In this document: positions 22,835 to 29,139 of the stretch, in pieces
How the letters are laid out: every line of letters starts with the position of its first letter
Numbering within the stretch: position 1 is the first letter of the stretch
NCBI GenBank assembly: GCA_035354275.1
Contig: DAOQAU010000014.1
Span: forward strand, 1 to 29,139
Origin: DAOQAU01 sp035354275
GTDB lineage: Bacteria > Cyanobacteriota > Vampirovibrionia > Gastranaerophilales > Gastranaerophilaceae
Direction of reading: 5' to 3'
Length of the DNA: 29,139 nt
Position numbers and translations under genes: made by a program
Notes under the pieces: model-generated
What the model was told of the DNA's origin: nothing
The model's database searches: none
What the model saw: only the letters and a program-made list of their open reading frames with translations

Positions 22835-24088
22835 ATGCCTGAAATGGCAAGAAACTATCAGTATCAGCAATACAGACAATATCAAAACCCCGCATACGGG
22901 CAAAGACCGGCTTACGGATACAGGCAAACTTATCCGCAGGTTGTCACTCCTGTTCGCCCTGTTGCCCAGCCTATCAGAAAAAAGGTCGTTCGCAAGCGCA
23001 AAGTAAACCCTATTGCAAGAATAATTTCTCTTTCTCTTCTTGCTCTTATCGGATATTATGTCCTTCCCTTCGGATTTCAAAGGATTTCTACCCCACTAAT
23101 TTCACTTTCGGGAAATTCTTATAAAGAAATTCAATTCAATAAATATCAGCTTTTAAACACTAAACGAGAAAAAATTCCTTACACTTACGAAATTTTAAAA
23201 CCCACAACCAATTATCTTTCAAATGATTCTTTTATGAATTTGAGAATGCTTTCTACCGCAAAAGCCAAAAAACCCGATATGACAACCCTTTACATGACAG
23301 ACAAAATGCAGGTCGTTGAAGCAAAGCTCAAAAGGCTTATGTCTGAATATAAATCAATAGAGCCTTCCATTTTTGTCTGGGAATATGATTCGGGAAAATT
23401 TGTAGATATTGACGCTGAAAAAACCTTTCCTGCCGCAAGTATAATTAAAATCCCTGTTTTAATAAGGCTTTTTAAATCCATAGAGGCAAATCAGCTTACT
23501 ATTTATGACGAAATGGCCATGACAGATTATTTTAAAGCAGAAGGCTCGGGAAATCTGCAATCCTGGGGCATAGGCAAAAAATACACTATAGACCAACTTG
23601 CGCGCTACATGATTACGGAATCGGACAATTCTGCGACAAATATGATTATGTCTAAAATCGGCTCTATGCAAGACGTAAATCAGGGCATAAGAAGCTGGGG
23701 AATTAACAGTACCCGCGTTCAAACATGGCTTCCCGATATGGACGGAACAAATTACACAACCGCAAAAGACTTAGCCACAATGCTTTATAATCTTGACAAT
23801 CCGGGCTTTTTAAATATTAATTCGCGCGAATACATAATCGATTACATGAGCCACGTTGAAAACAACAGACTTATACAGGCAGGACTTGACCCTAAAGCCC
23901 TATTTGTCCACAAAACAGGCGATATAGGAAAAACTTTAGGCGATGCGGGAATTGTTTTTGCACCAAACGGCAAAAAATATATATGTGTAATTCTTGCAAA
24001 CCGCCCCTACAATTCGCCTTTAGGAAAAGATTTTATCCAAAAAGCCTCAAATATAATTTATACTTCAATAACTTCGGGTGTTTATTAA
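22835..24088 (+). CDS. Membrane-anchored PBP-A-like serine hydrolase (class A beta-lactamase fold)
   Basis: A 417-residue protein with three parts. Residues 1-45 are Tyr/Gln/Pro-rich, then a basic stretch KKVVRKRK and one membrane segment (~60-80), so the N-terminus is cytoplasmic and the rest lies outside. The hydrolase domain has the nucleophile motif Ser202-x-x-Lys205 (SIIK), Ser263-Asp-Asn265 and Lys360-Thr-Gly362. Where class A beta-lactamases have W-E166-P-E-L-N, this protein has W298-L-P-D-M-D, so the deacylating Glu is Leu. Cyanobacterial PBP-A proteins have this same fold and, as I recall, Leu at this site, and act as penicillin-binding DD-peptidases. I therefore infer a peptidoglycan enzyme or penicillin-binding protein, not a resistance beta-lactamase. 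AGGAGGGG precedes the ATG. The stop is 1 bp from the convergent gene. Confidence 0.85.
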   Translation: MPEMARNYQYQQYRQYQNPAYGQRPAYGYRQTYPQVVTPVRPVAQPIRKKVVRKRKVNPIARIISLSLLALIGYYVLPFGFQRISTPLISLSGNSYKEIQFNKYQLLNTKREKIPYTYEILKPTTNYLSNDSFMNLRMLSTAKAKKPDMTTLYMTDKMQVVEAKLKRLMSEYKSIEPSIFVWEYDSGKFVDIDAEKTFPAASIIKIPVLIRLFKSIEANQLTIYDEMAMTDYFKAEGSGNLQSWGIGKKYTIDQLARYMITESDNSATNMIMSKIGSMQDVNQGIRSWGINSTRVQTWLPDMDGTNYTTAKDLATMLYNLDNPGFLNINSREYIIDYMSHVENNRLIQAGLDPKALFVHKTGDIGKTLGDAGIVFAPNGKKYICVILANRPYNSPLGKDFIQKASNIIYTSITSGVY

Positions 24089-24089
24089 T

Positions 24090-24695
24090 TTATAAAACAT
24101 TAAGTTTTTCTATCGGAGTGTTGAGATTGAGCTCAACGTATTTGAACATGTTTTGAACTATACCGACAGGGAAAAAATAAATGTTGTCGCAAGGAGTAAT
24201 TTTTAACATTGAATTTTCAGCATTTACCGAAATGACATTAGCCAAAAACTGCTTTTTGGCAACAGAAAACAAAATATAACCGCTTTTTGACTGAATTTCG
24301 TCAATAGTAAATCTGTTTGCGTTAACAGCGGCAAGCGTTAAATAAAAAAGCTTCTGCGCGTCAATTTTAAAAATCTTTCTGCAAAGACCAAAATCAACCG
24401 CCTGAGGCTGAACGGCTTGCGCAGCAGCAAGGGTTTGCTGCGCTTGAAGTACAACGGGCGCACTTGCGCCTAGGGCGCAAGCGCGCCCCAAAAAAGGGGT
24501 AAAAAGTAATAATATCAAAACTCTAACTGTCATCCCGAACTTGTTTCGGGATCTATCCAATGTACAATGCCGGAAAGATGCTGATACACCGCAAGCGGTA
24601 CTCTCCCTTGTAACACTCGCTAAAGCTCGTGAACAATAAGAGAAGACGAGTTCAGCATGACGATTTATTATTTTTTTAATCATTTTTTTAATCAC
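24090..24695 (-). CDS. Secreted protein of unknown function with a palindrome inserted in its signal peptide region
   Basis: The frame gives 201 residues. It starts at GTG 24695 (AAGG 9 nt upstream) with MIKKMIKKII, a typical basic n-region. Residues ~12-55 are translated from the palindromic element 24529-24661 and read as unstructured sequence with several Cys. The hydrophobic core VRVLILLLFTPFLG and a probable cleavage site (ACALGASA) follow. The mature part (~120 residues) begins with an Ala/Gln-rich segment and ends NTPIEKLNVL; no domain is recognised. Translation could instead begin at ATG 24533 (MTVRVLILLLF), which would give a short clean signal peptide, but that ATG lies inside the element and has no ribosome site. 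It lies 68 bp after polA on the same strand. Confidence 0.6.
   Translation of the reverse strand: MIKKMIKKIINRHAELVFSYCSRALASVTRESTACGVSASFRHCTLDRSRNKFGMTVRVLILLLFTPFLGRACALGASAPVVLQAQQTLAAAQAVQPQAVDFGLCRKIFKIDAQKLFYLTLAAVNANRFTIDEIQSKSGYILFSVAKKQFLANVISVNAENSMLKITPCDNIYFFPVGIVQNMFKYVELNLNTPIEKLNVL
24529..24661. repeat. Palindromic element (GTCATCCCGAACTT... type) within a gene start
   Basis: The ends form an imperfect inverted repeat: GTCATCCCGAACTTGTTTC at 24529 against the complement of the right end, GTCATGCTGAACTCGTCTTC. An inner palindrome, CCCGAACTTGTTTCGGG, sits at the left. Elements of this sequence type are widespread in unrelated bacterial genomes. The whole unit is open in the frame of the overlapping gene. 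Confidence 0.75.
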
Positions 24696-24717
24696 TCATT
24701 TTTACCTTTTAATTTTT

Positions 24718-24746
24718 GGATTGCTTCGCTATCGCTCGCAATGACG
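24718..24746. repeat. Half palindromic element (GGATTGC...CGCAATGACG)
   Basis: Reads GGATTGCTTCGCTATCGCTCG then CAATGACG; the same unit forms the right half of the polA palindrome (26767-26794) and the complement of 15995-16022. It lies in the 68-bp gap between polA and the next gene. Confidence 0.75.
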
Positions 24747-24763
24747 AAAAATTTTTCAACCAT

Positions 24764-27727
24764 TCAAGCACTCTCAATCCATGATTTGCCGAAATTAACG
24801 TCAACAACAAGCGGAACCAAAAGCGGCTGATTAAGCTCCATTGCCTCGACGGTAAGTTTTTTCACCATATCAAATTCGTCTTTTGCGACATCCAAAATCA
24901 ATTCATCATGGACCTGCATTATCATTTTAGACTTCAAATTGTTTTGTTTCAACTTTTTATCAAGTTCAATCATCGCCATTTTAATCAAATCCGCTGCAGC
25001 ACCTTGTAGAGGCTGATTAATTGCCGCCCTTTGGGCAAATTCTCTTATCTGGTTATTCGGACTTGAAAGTTCATTGAGCAAATATCTTTTCCTACCGAAC
25101 ATTGTTTCTACAAAACCGTTTTCGTGAGCGAATTTAATTGTATTTTGCATATATTCTCTTACTTTAGGGTAAGTCGCAAAATATTTTTCGATAAACATTT
25201 CGGCCGCAAAAGGTGCGATATTCAAAGATTTGGAAAGCCCGTATTTGCTTTGACCGTAGATAATCCCGAAATTTACCGCCTTTGCTTTATATCTCATATC
25301 CTTTGTAACACCTTCTATCGGAACTTCAAAGACTTTTGACGCCGTCAAGGTGTGAATATCTTCGCCGGAGCAAAAAGCTTCTATTAAATTATCATCGCGA
25401 GAAACATGCGCCAGCAAACGAAGCTCTATTTGAGAATAATCCGCTGACAACAAACATCCATCCTTATCGGATGCTACAAAAGCGTTTCTGATTTTATTTC
25501 CTTCTTCCGTTCTTATGGGAATATTTTGTAAATTAGGGTTAGAAGAAGACAGTCTTCCGGTCGTGGTTACTGTTTGATTGTAGCTTGTGTGAATTTTGCC
25601 GTCTTTTCGGCTTATAAGCTGAGGCAAACTGTCTGTGTAAGTTGATTTCAGTTTTGAATATTTTCTGTGTTGAAGCAAATATTCACAAATTTTGTACTCG
25701 CCTGCAAGTTCTTCCAAAACCTCTGCGCCTGTCGAATAATTGTCTTTTCCTCTTTTCTTTTTCATCGGGATTTGAAGCCTGTTGAAAAGGATATCGCCGA
25801 CCTGTTTTGGCGAATTTACATTAAAAGGAACTCCCGCCAACTCATAAATTTTTTCTTCCAACTGCGAAACCTTTTTGCTAAATTCGGCTGAAAGTTTATT
25901 CAGGTAATCGACATCAACCGAAACCCCTTCGTATTCCATATCTGCAAGGATTAGCGCAAGCGGAACTTCAACATCGTAAAGCAGTTTTAACTCTTTTTCA
26001 TCCAAACTTTTTTTCCAAAATTCTGTGAGCTTTAATGTTGCATAAGCATCGTCACAGGCATAATTTGCAGCCTCATCGATTGAAACACATTCCATGCTTA
26101 TTTGGTTTTTGCCAGAGCCGATAAGTTCGGTTATTTCTTGCATAACATGGTTTAAATGCTCCAAAGACTGGGTTTTTAGCCCATGTTTTCTTGAAGGATC
26201 TTTGATATAGCTTGCAAGCATTGTATCAAAAATTATTCCTTCGACTTTTATGCCGTAATTTTTGAAGATATTGTAATCAAATTTTGCATTCTGCATTGTT
26301 TTTTTGATTTTTTCATCTTCAAGCAAAGGTTTCAACTCATTTAAAACTTCTTTTACCTCAAGTTGTTCGCCGATTTGATGGGACAAAGGGACGTAGAAGA
26401 CAAGAGGCGTAGATGCGGGGTTGCGTAGTTCTTTTTCTACGCCTCTACGCATCTTCGCATCTTCGTTTATATTGTAAGCGATAGAAATACCTACCAATTC
26501 GGCTTCTTGAATGTCAACGGAAGTTGTTTCGGTATCGACTGCTATCAAATCCTGTTTTTTAAGTTCACTGACTAAATTGTCCAAATCTTCTTTTTTAGAA
26601 ACAATATTGACTTCAAACGGAATATCGTCTTTGTTTATTTTCTGCCTGACTTCCTGAGAAAACAATCCCAACTGCATTTGACAAGATGTAGAGTTTGGTA
26701 AAATATTTTCGTCATTGCGAGGAGAAACAGAGTTTTGACGAAGCAATCCAAAAGAATTATCTTCTTGGATTGCCGCGCTATCGCTCGCAATGACATCGTT
26801 TTTTATTTCCTGTTTCCCGTTTCCTGCCTTGTCAAAGCTTCCCAAGATTCCGTCAATGCCTCTGATAAAACTGTAAAATTGCATTTTTTGAAGAAATTTT
26901 GTGACCTCGTCAATATCAGGCAAATCAATATGTGTGTGTTGAAAATCAAAATCAATATCCACATCTTTTACAATAGTTGCAAGCTCTTTGCTCAAAAGTC
27001 CTAATTCTTTTCCAGCACAAATTCTTTCTCTTACGGCATTTTCAGGGATTTCCGTACAGTGCGCAAAAAGTTCTTCCATATTAGGATATCTTGATAACAA
27101 TTTTTGCGCTGTCTTTTCACCGATTCCCCTGATTCCGGGAATGTTGTCAGAAGTGTCGCCCCTTAAACCTTTATAATCGGTAACCTGGTCTGGATAAACG
27201 CCTAATTTTTCGTAAACTTTATTCCAATCGTATTCTATTAATTCACCTTTTGAAGGAATCAAAACTTTAACATTACCCTCTTTGTCAATTAACTGAAAAG
27301 AATCCTGATCACCTGTTAAAATAAGTGTTTTGTGCCCTAATTTGGTTGCTTTATCACAAATAGTCCCAATAACGTCATCCGCTTCATAGCCTTCTTTTGT
27401 GTAAATGGGAATGTTAAAAGCCTTTAATCCTTCAAAAATAAGGCTCATTTGGCTTCTTAAAGTATCTGGCATGGCTTCTCTGTTTGCTTTGTACTGGTCG
27501 TATTTTTCGACTCTGAAAGTCTTTCTACCCACATCAAAAGCAACTGTAATGGCATCGGGTTTAATGTTTTGGTCTTTCAACATATCAAAAACAGCTTTGA
27601 AAAACCCGAACACAGCCCAAGTCGGCTGATTGTCGGTTGTTTTCATGCCTGTTCTTTCCAACGCAAAATACATCCTAAATGCCAGTGCGTGCCCGTCTAT
27701 TAAAATTAAAGTCTTTTGATTTGACAT
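24764..27727 (-). CDS. polA: DNA polymerase I with two in-frame repeat insertions
   Basis: A 987-residue repair and Okazaki-processing polymerase (E. coli Pol I is 928). Residues 1-~290 are the 5'-nuclease (DGHALAFR, YEADDVIGT, TGDQDSFQL, GLRGDTSDNIPG). The 3'-5' exonuclease appears active: DTET (398-401), NAKFDYNIF, and YACDDAYATL. The polymerase has DYSQIELR (~760-767), KAKAVNFGIIYG in the O-helix and catalytic VHDE (~938-941). Two segments have no family counterpart: residues ~301-339, in the linker, encoded by three heptads and the 84-bp palindrome 26711-26794; and residues ~421-443, between ISIAYNI and FYVPLSH of the exonuclease domain, encoded by the octad palindrome 26404-26465. Catalytic motifs are intact, so it should be functional. 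AGGGAG precedes the ATG. Probably transcribed from just after the rpmB terminator or by read-through. Confidence 0.95.
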   Translation of the reverse strand: MSNQKTLILIDGHALAFRMYFALERTGMKTTDNQPTWAVFGFFKAVFDMLKDQNIKPDAITVAFDVGRKTFRVEKYDQYKANREAMPDTLRSQMSLIFEGLKAFNIPIYTKEGYEADDVIGTICDKATKLGHKTLILTGDQDSFQLIDKEGNVKVLIPSKGELIEYDWNKVYEKLGVYPDQVTDYKGLRGDTSDNIPGIRGIGEKTAQKLLSRYPNMEELFAHCTEIPENAVRERICAGKELGLLSKELATIVKDVDIDFDFQHTHIDLPDIDEVTKFLQKMQFYSFIRGIDGILGSFDKAGNGKQEIKNDVIASDSAAIQEDNSFGLLRQNSVSPRNDENILPNSTSCQMQLGLFSQEVRQKINKDDIPFEVNIVSKKEDLDNLVSELKKQDLIAVDTETTSVDIQEAELVGISIAYNINEDAKMRRGVEKELRNPASTPLVFYVPLSHQIGEQLEVKEVLNELKPLLEDEKIKKTMQNAKFDYNIFKNYGIKVEGIIFDTMLASYIKDPSRKHGLKTQSLEHLNHVMQEITELIGSGKNQISMECVSIDEAANYACDDAYATLKLTEFWKKSLDEKELKLLYDVEVPLALILADMEYEGVSVDVDYLNKLSAEFSKKVSQLEEKIYELAGVPFNVNSPKQVGDILFNRLQIPMKKKRGKDNYSTGAEVLEELAGEYKICEYLLQHRKYSKLKSTYTDSLPQLISRKDGKIHTSYNQTVTTTGRLSSSNPNLQNIPIRTEEGNKIRNAFVASDKDGCLLSADYSQIELRLLAHVSRDDNLIEAFCSGEDIHTLTASKVFEVPIEGVTKDMRYKAKAVNFGIIYGQSKYGLSKSLNIAPFAAEMFIEKYFATYPKVREYMQNTIKFAHENGFVETMFGRKRYLLNELSSPNNQIREFAQRAAINQPLQGAAADLIKMAMIELDKKLKQNNLKSKMIMQVHDELILDVAKDEFDMVKKLTVEAMELNQPLLVPLVVDVNFGKSWIESA
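26404..26465. repeat. Inverted octad array inside polA
   Basis: On the plus strand GAGGCG-TAGATGCG-GGGTTGCG-TAG (26404-26428), spacer TTCTTTTT (26429-26436), then CTA-CGCCTCTA-CGCATCTT-CGCATCTT-CG (26437-26465), which is the same 8-nt unit in the other orientation. The unit resembles the intergenic octads near 22702-22716. Confidence 0.75.
26711..26794. repeat. 84-bp palindrome inserted in frame in polA
   Basis: Terminal 11-bp perfect inverted repeats GTCATTGCGAG (26711-26721) and CTCGCAATGAC (26784-26794), and an inner stem GCAATCCAA...AAGA / TCTT...CTTGGATTGC near 26743-26773. The length is 28 codons, so the frame is kept. It encodes DVIASDSAAIQEDNSFGLLR and the following eight residues. 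Confidence 0.9.
26805..26825. repeat. Three tandem heptads inside polA
   Basis: On the minus strand AGGAAAC, GGGAAAC, AGGAAAT (26825 to 26805), directly next to the 84-bp palindrome. They encode the AGNGKQEI stretch of the linker. The unit pattern resembles the intergenic heptads at 15911 and 22631. Confidence 0.65.
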
Positions 27728-27754
27728 ACATACTCCCTATAAAAAATTTTATAA

Positions 27755-27794
27755 TGAAGGCGCGGATTTTGCAATTGCAAAATCCGCGCCTTCA
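27755..27794 (-). terminator. Terminator of rpmB
   Basis: A perfect 40-bp palindrome with 20-nt arms (27755-27774, 27775-27794) containing GGCGCGGATTTTGC, starting 14 nt past the rpmB stop and followed on the minus strand by TTATAAAATTTTTTA. It shares the GCGGATTTT core with the hairpins at 14578 and 15013. Confidence 0.75.
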
Positions 27795-27808
27795 AATTCA
27801 AATATCCC

Positions 27809-28000
27809 TTAAACAGCTTTTTGAACTTTGTTTGCTTTCAAGCAAGAAGTGCAAACTTTAATTTTCTTAACCGTACCGTTAACATTAGCCTTAATTGTTT
27901 GAAGGTTAGGTGCTTGACGGTGAACATTTTGTTTATGAGAAAACGTAAGTTTAGCCGCTTTAAGAGGTGTTTTTCCGCATATTTCGCATTGTCTGGACAT
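27809..28000 (-). CDS. rpmB: Ribosomal protein bL28
   Basis: A 63-residue large-subunit protein: MSRQCEICGKTPLKA at the start, SHKQNVHRQAPNLQ in the middle and VCTSCLKANKVQKAV at the end. Two Cys pairs (C5-x-x-C8 and C50-x-x-C53) form the zinc-binding version of the family. AAGGAATT lies 6 nt before the ATG. It is a single gene with its own terminator, with TATAAT at ~28 nt upstream of the start on the minus strand. Confidence 0.96.
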   Translation of the reverse strand: MSRQCEICGKTPLKAAKLTFSHKQNVHRQAPNLQTIKANVNGTVKKIKVCTSCLKANKVQKAV

Positions 28001-28027
28001 GTTTGTAATTCCTTATTAATTATAACT

Positions 28028-28072
28028 AGTGCTTTTTCAGCGTATCTCAAAAAAAAGAGATTTACAAGCACT
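28028..28072 (-). promoter_or_regulatory. Nested inverted repeats between the GH13 gene and rpmB
   Basis: AGTGCTT (28028-28034) with AAGCACT (28066-28072), enclosing ATCTC (28044-28048) with GAGAT (28057-28061) and a run of eight A (T on the minus strand) in its loop. It may help terminate the upstream GH13 transcript. Role uncertain. Confidence 0.35.
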
Positions 28073-28096
28073 TTGTTAAAATTGTGTTAAAAAACC

Positions 28097-29139
28097 TTAA
28101 AATTTGGGGACATACATAACTAAGATTTCTCCAGGATCAAGCTGAAGCGAGATTTTTCCGTCACAAACTTTTGGGATATTGCCCATTTTTATAGGCACAA
28201 CAAGTGACCCCTGTTTTATTTTAGGGATATGGGCAACAATATTTTGTGATTTTCTAAAATCAAGATTTCCTATTACAATAATTCCTTCTTGGTCTAACGT
28301 TCTTGAATAGGCAAAAACACTTTTAGAAGAAGTTTTGTGAATTGTAAACTCACCTTTTGAAAAAGCATCACAAATAACTGTTTTAAGATTATTCGCGGTT
28401 ACAAATTCTTGTTTAATATCAAAGCTCTTACCCCCCGGCATTCTTGAAAAATTAAAAATATCTATTTTTCCACGATGAACAAAATAGTCTTCATCGTCCG
28501 TAAAAGTTTTTGGTGCTTTTCTGTTTGCCCAGAAATAAATATAATCATCTCCCGTATCAAACCCGTCTATGAAATAAGAGTTTAAAGGCAAAGTAGCATT
28601 TAGCCAAATTATCATTTTACTGTAATTTTTTCCGTTAATTAAAATCGGGCTTAATTCATCATGCGTTGAAAAACTTCCGATAGTTGCAATTTTTCCGTCA
28701 TATTTTTTGGATAATTCTTCGTCTGCCTTAAGGGCAGAATATAAGTCCTGTGAGGTTTTCCAATTTTTAATGTTAAAATAATTTCCGTAATAGCCGTCAA
28801 AGCCTGCATCCAAAAGTTTTTTGTAAGAAGTAAAAACCGCTCCATCACAAACAGGCTCGTTCCACAGTTCGGAGGCTTCTGCAAGGAAAAGAATTTCAGG
28901 ATTTCTGCCTTTTGTTTCTGCTATTAATTTTTTCCAAAAAGCAGCAGGCTTAAGCGCGGGCACATCCGCCCTTATTCCGTCTATACCAAGAGCTAATGCC
29001 ATATCCACAAATTGAACATATAAACTATAAACATCTTGATTTATGTTTTGTTCATCTCCTGCGTCCAAAAGTCTCACATCTGTCCAATCGGATGGTGTAA
29101 CAGGATTTTGCGCTTTGTCTTTTTTAAATAATCCGGGTC
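28097..29139 (-). CDS. GH13 alpha-amylase-family enzyme, GlgE-like, 5' part beyond the window
   Basis: The frame is open to the last base of the window, so this is the C-terminal ~347 residues of a larger protein; the internal GTG at 29077 is not a start. The GH13 motifs are region II GIDGIRADV (nucleophile Asp), region III ILFLAEAS (acid/base Glu) and region IV SFSTHDE (transition-state Asp). A C-terminal all-beta domain (IIVIGNLDF, LDPGEILVMYV) follows. DGIRADVPALKPAAFWKKLI is close in pattern to the maltosyltransferase GlgE (F-R-V-D-N-P-H-T-K-P), so a role in alpha-glucan or glycogen metabolism is likely, but the reaction cannot be decided without the N-terminus. The gene ends 24 nt before the repeats at 28028-28072. 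Confidence 0.85.
   Translation of the reverse strand, partial: PGLFKKDKAQNPVTPSDWTDVRLLDAGDEQNINQDVYSLYVQFVDMALALGIDGIRADVPALKPAAFWKKLIAETKGRNPEILFLAEASELWNEPVCDGAVFTSYKKLLDAGFDGYYGNYFNIKNWKTSQDLYSALKADEELSKKYDGKIATIGSFSTHDELSPILINGKNYSKMIIWLNATLPLNSYFIDGFDTGDDYIYFWANRKAPKTFTDDEDYFVHRGKIDIFNFSRMPGGKSFDIKQEFVTANNLKTVICDAFSKGEFTIHKTSSKSVFAYSRTLDQEGIIVIGNLDFRKSQNIVAHIPKIKQGSLVVPIKMGNIPKVCDGKISLQLDPGEILVMYVPKF

Noticed and set aside
22811..23080. 89-residue open frame on the minus strand opposite the PBP-A-like gene
   Set aside because: It is antisense to a well supported gene and shows no ribosome site or recognisable domain.
22835..24088. A functional class A beta-lactamase resistance gene
   Set aside because: The Glu166 position is Leu, and the domain is tethered to a cytoplasmic tail, which fits PBP-A better.

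Overview
The window reads as an AT-rich chromosomal segment of a non-photosynthetic relative of the Cyanobacteria, most likely of the 'Melainabacteria' (Vampirovibrionia, order Gastranaerophilales) type. This is inferred from the gene set: a DUF3326 protein (a family I know mainly from cyanobacteria and plants), a class-A-beta-lactamase-fold protein in which the Glu166 position is Leu, as in cyanobacterial PBP-A, a prepilin with a TLAEL-type leader, low GC, and flagellar genes. No rRNA or tRNA gene was seen. One 100-N assembly gap (2029-2128) lies inside fliK.

Layout. 1-237: 3' end of a small coiled-coil gene with two terminators. 406-3455 (minus): overlapping flagellar operon fliJ-fliK-hook/rod protein. 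3617-5107 (minus): 5'-nucleotidase-family metallophosphatase, divergent from a soluble histidine kinase and single-domain response regulator (5267-6884, plus). 6957-10059 (minus): secreted TPR protein overlapping dusB. 10430-12602 (plus): small coiled-coil protein, then DUF3326 protein and a prepilin whose start overlaps it. 12604-14215 (minus): bioD and a Xer-type recombinase. 14335-14568 (plus): unknown 77-aa protein. 15070-15715 (minus): rplU-rpmA behind a strong, apparently duplicated promoter. 16038-22481 (minus): type IIG restriction-modification enzyme and SWIM/SNF2 helicase. 22835-24088 (plus): PBP-A-like serine hydrolase. 24090-29139 (minus): secreted protein of unknown function, polA, rpmB and the 3' part of a GH13 (GlgE-like) enzyme cut by the window edge.

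The most unusual content is a set of short palindromic and tandem-heptad/octad repeats. They occur between genes and also inside reading frames. polA carries at least two in-frame insertions: an 84-bp palindrome between the 5'-nuclease and proofreading domains, and an inverted octad array inside the proofreading domain. A related palindrome separates the charged start from the hydrophobic core of a signal peptide at 24.5-24.7 kb, and a GC-rich palindrome encodes the last residues of DusB. This resembles Rickettsia palindromic elements and the heptad STRR repeats of cyanobacteria.

A second theme is expression signals. The histidine kinase and recombinase genes have near-consensus sigma70 promoters whose -10 box sits 7 nt before the start codon, so their mRNAs should be leaderless. 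fliJ and the DUF3326 gene show weaker versions. Two unlinked small genes (10430 and 14335) share a 19/20-identical AT-rich upstream element.
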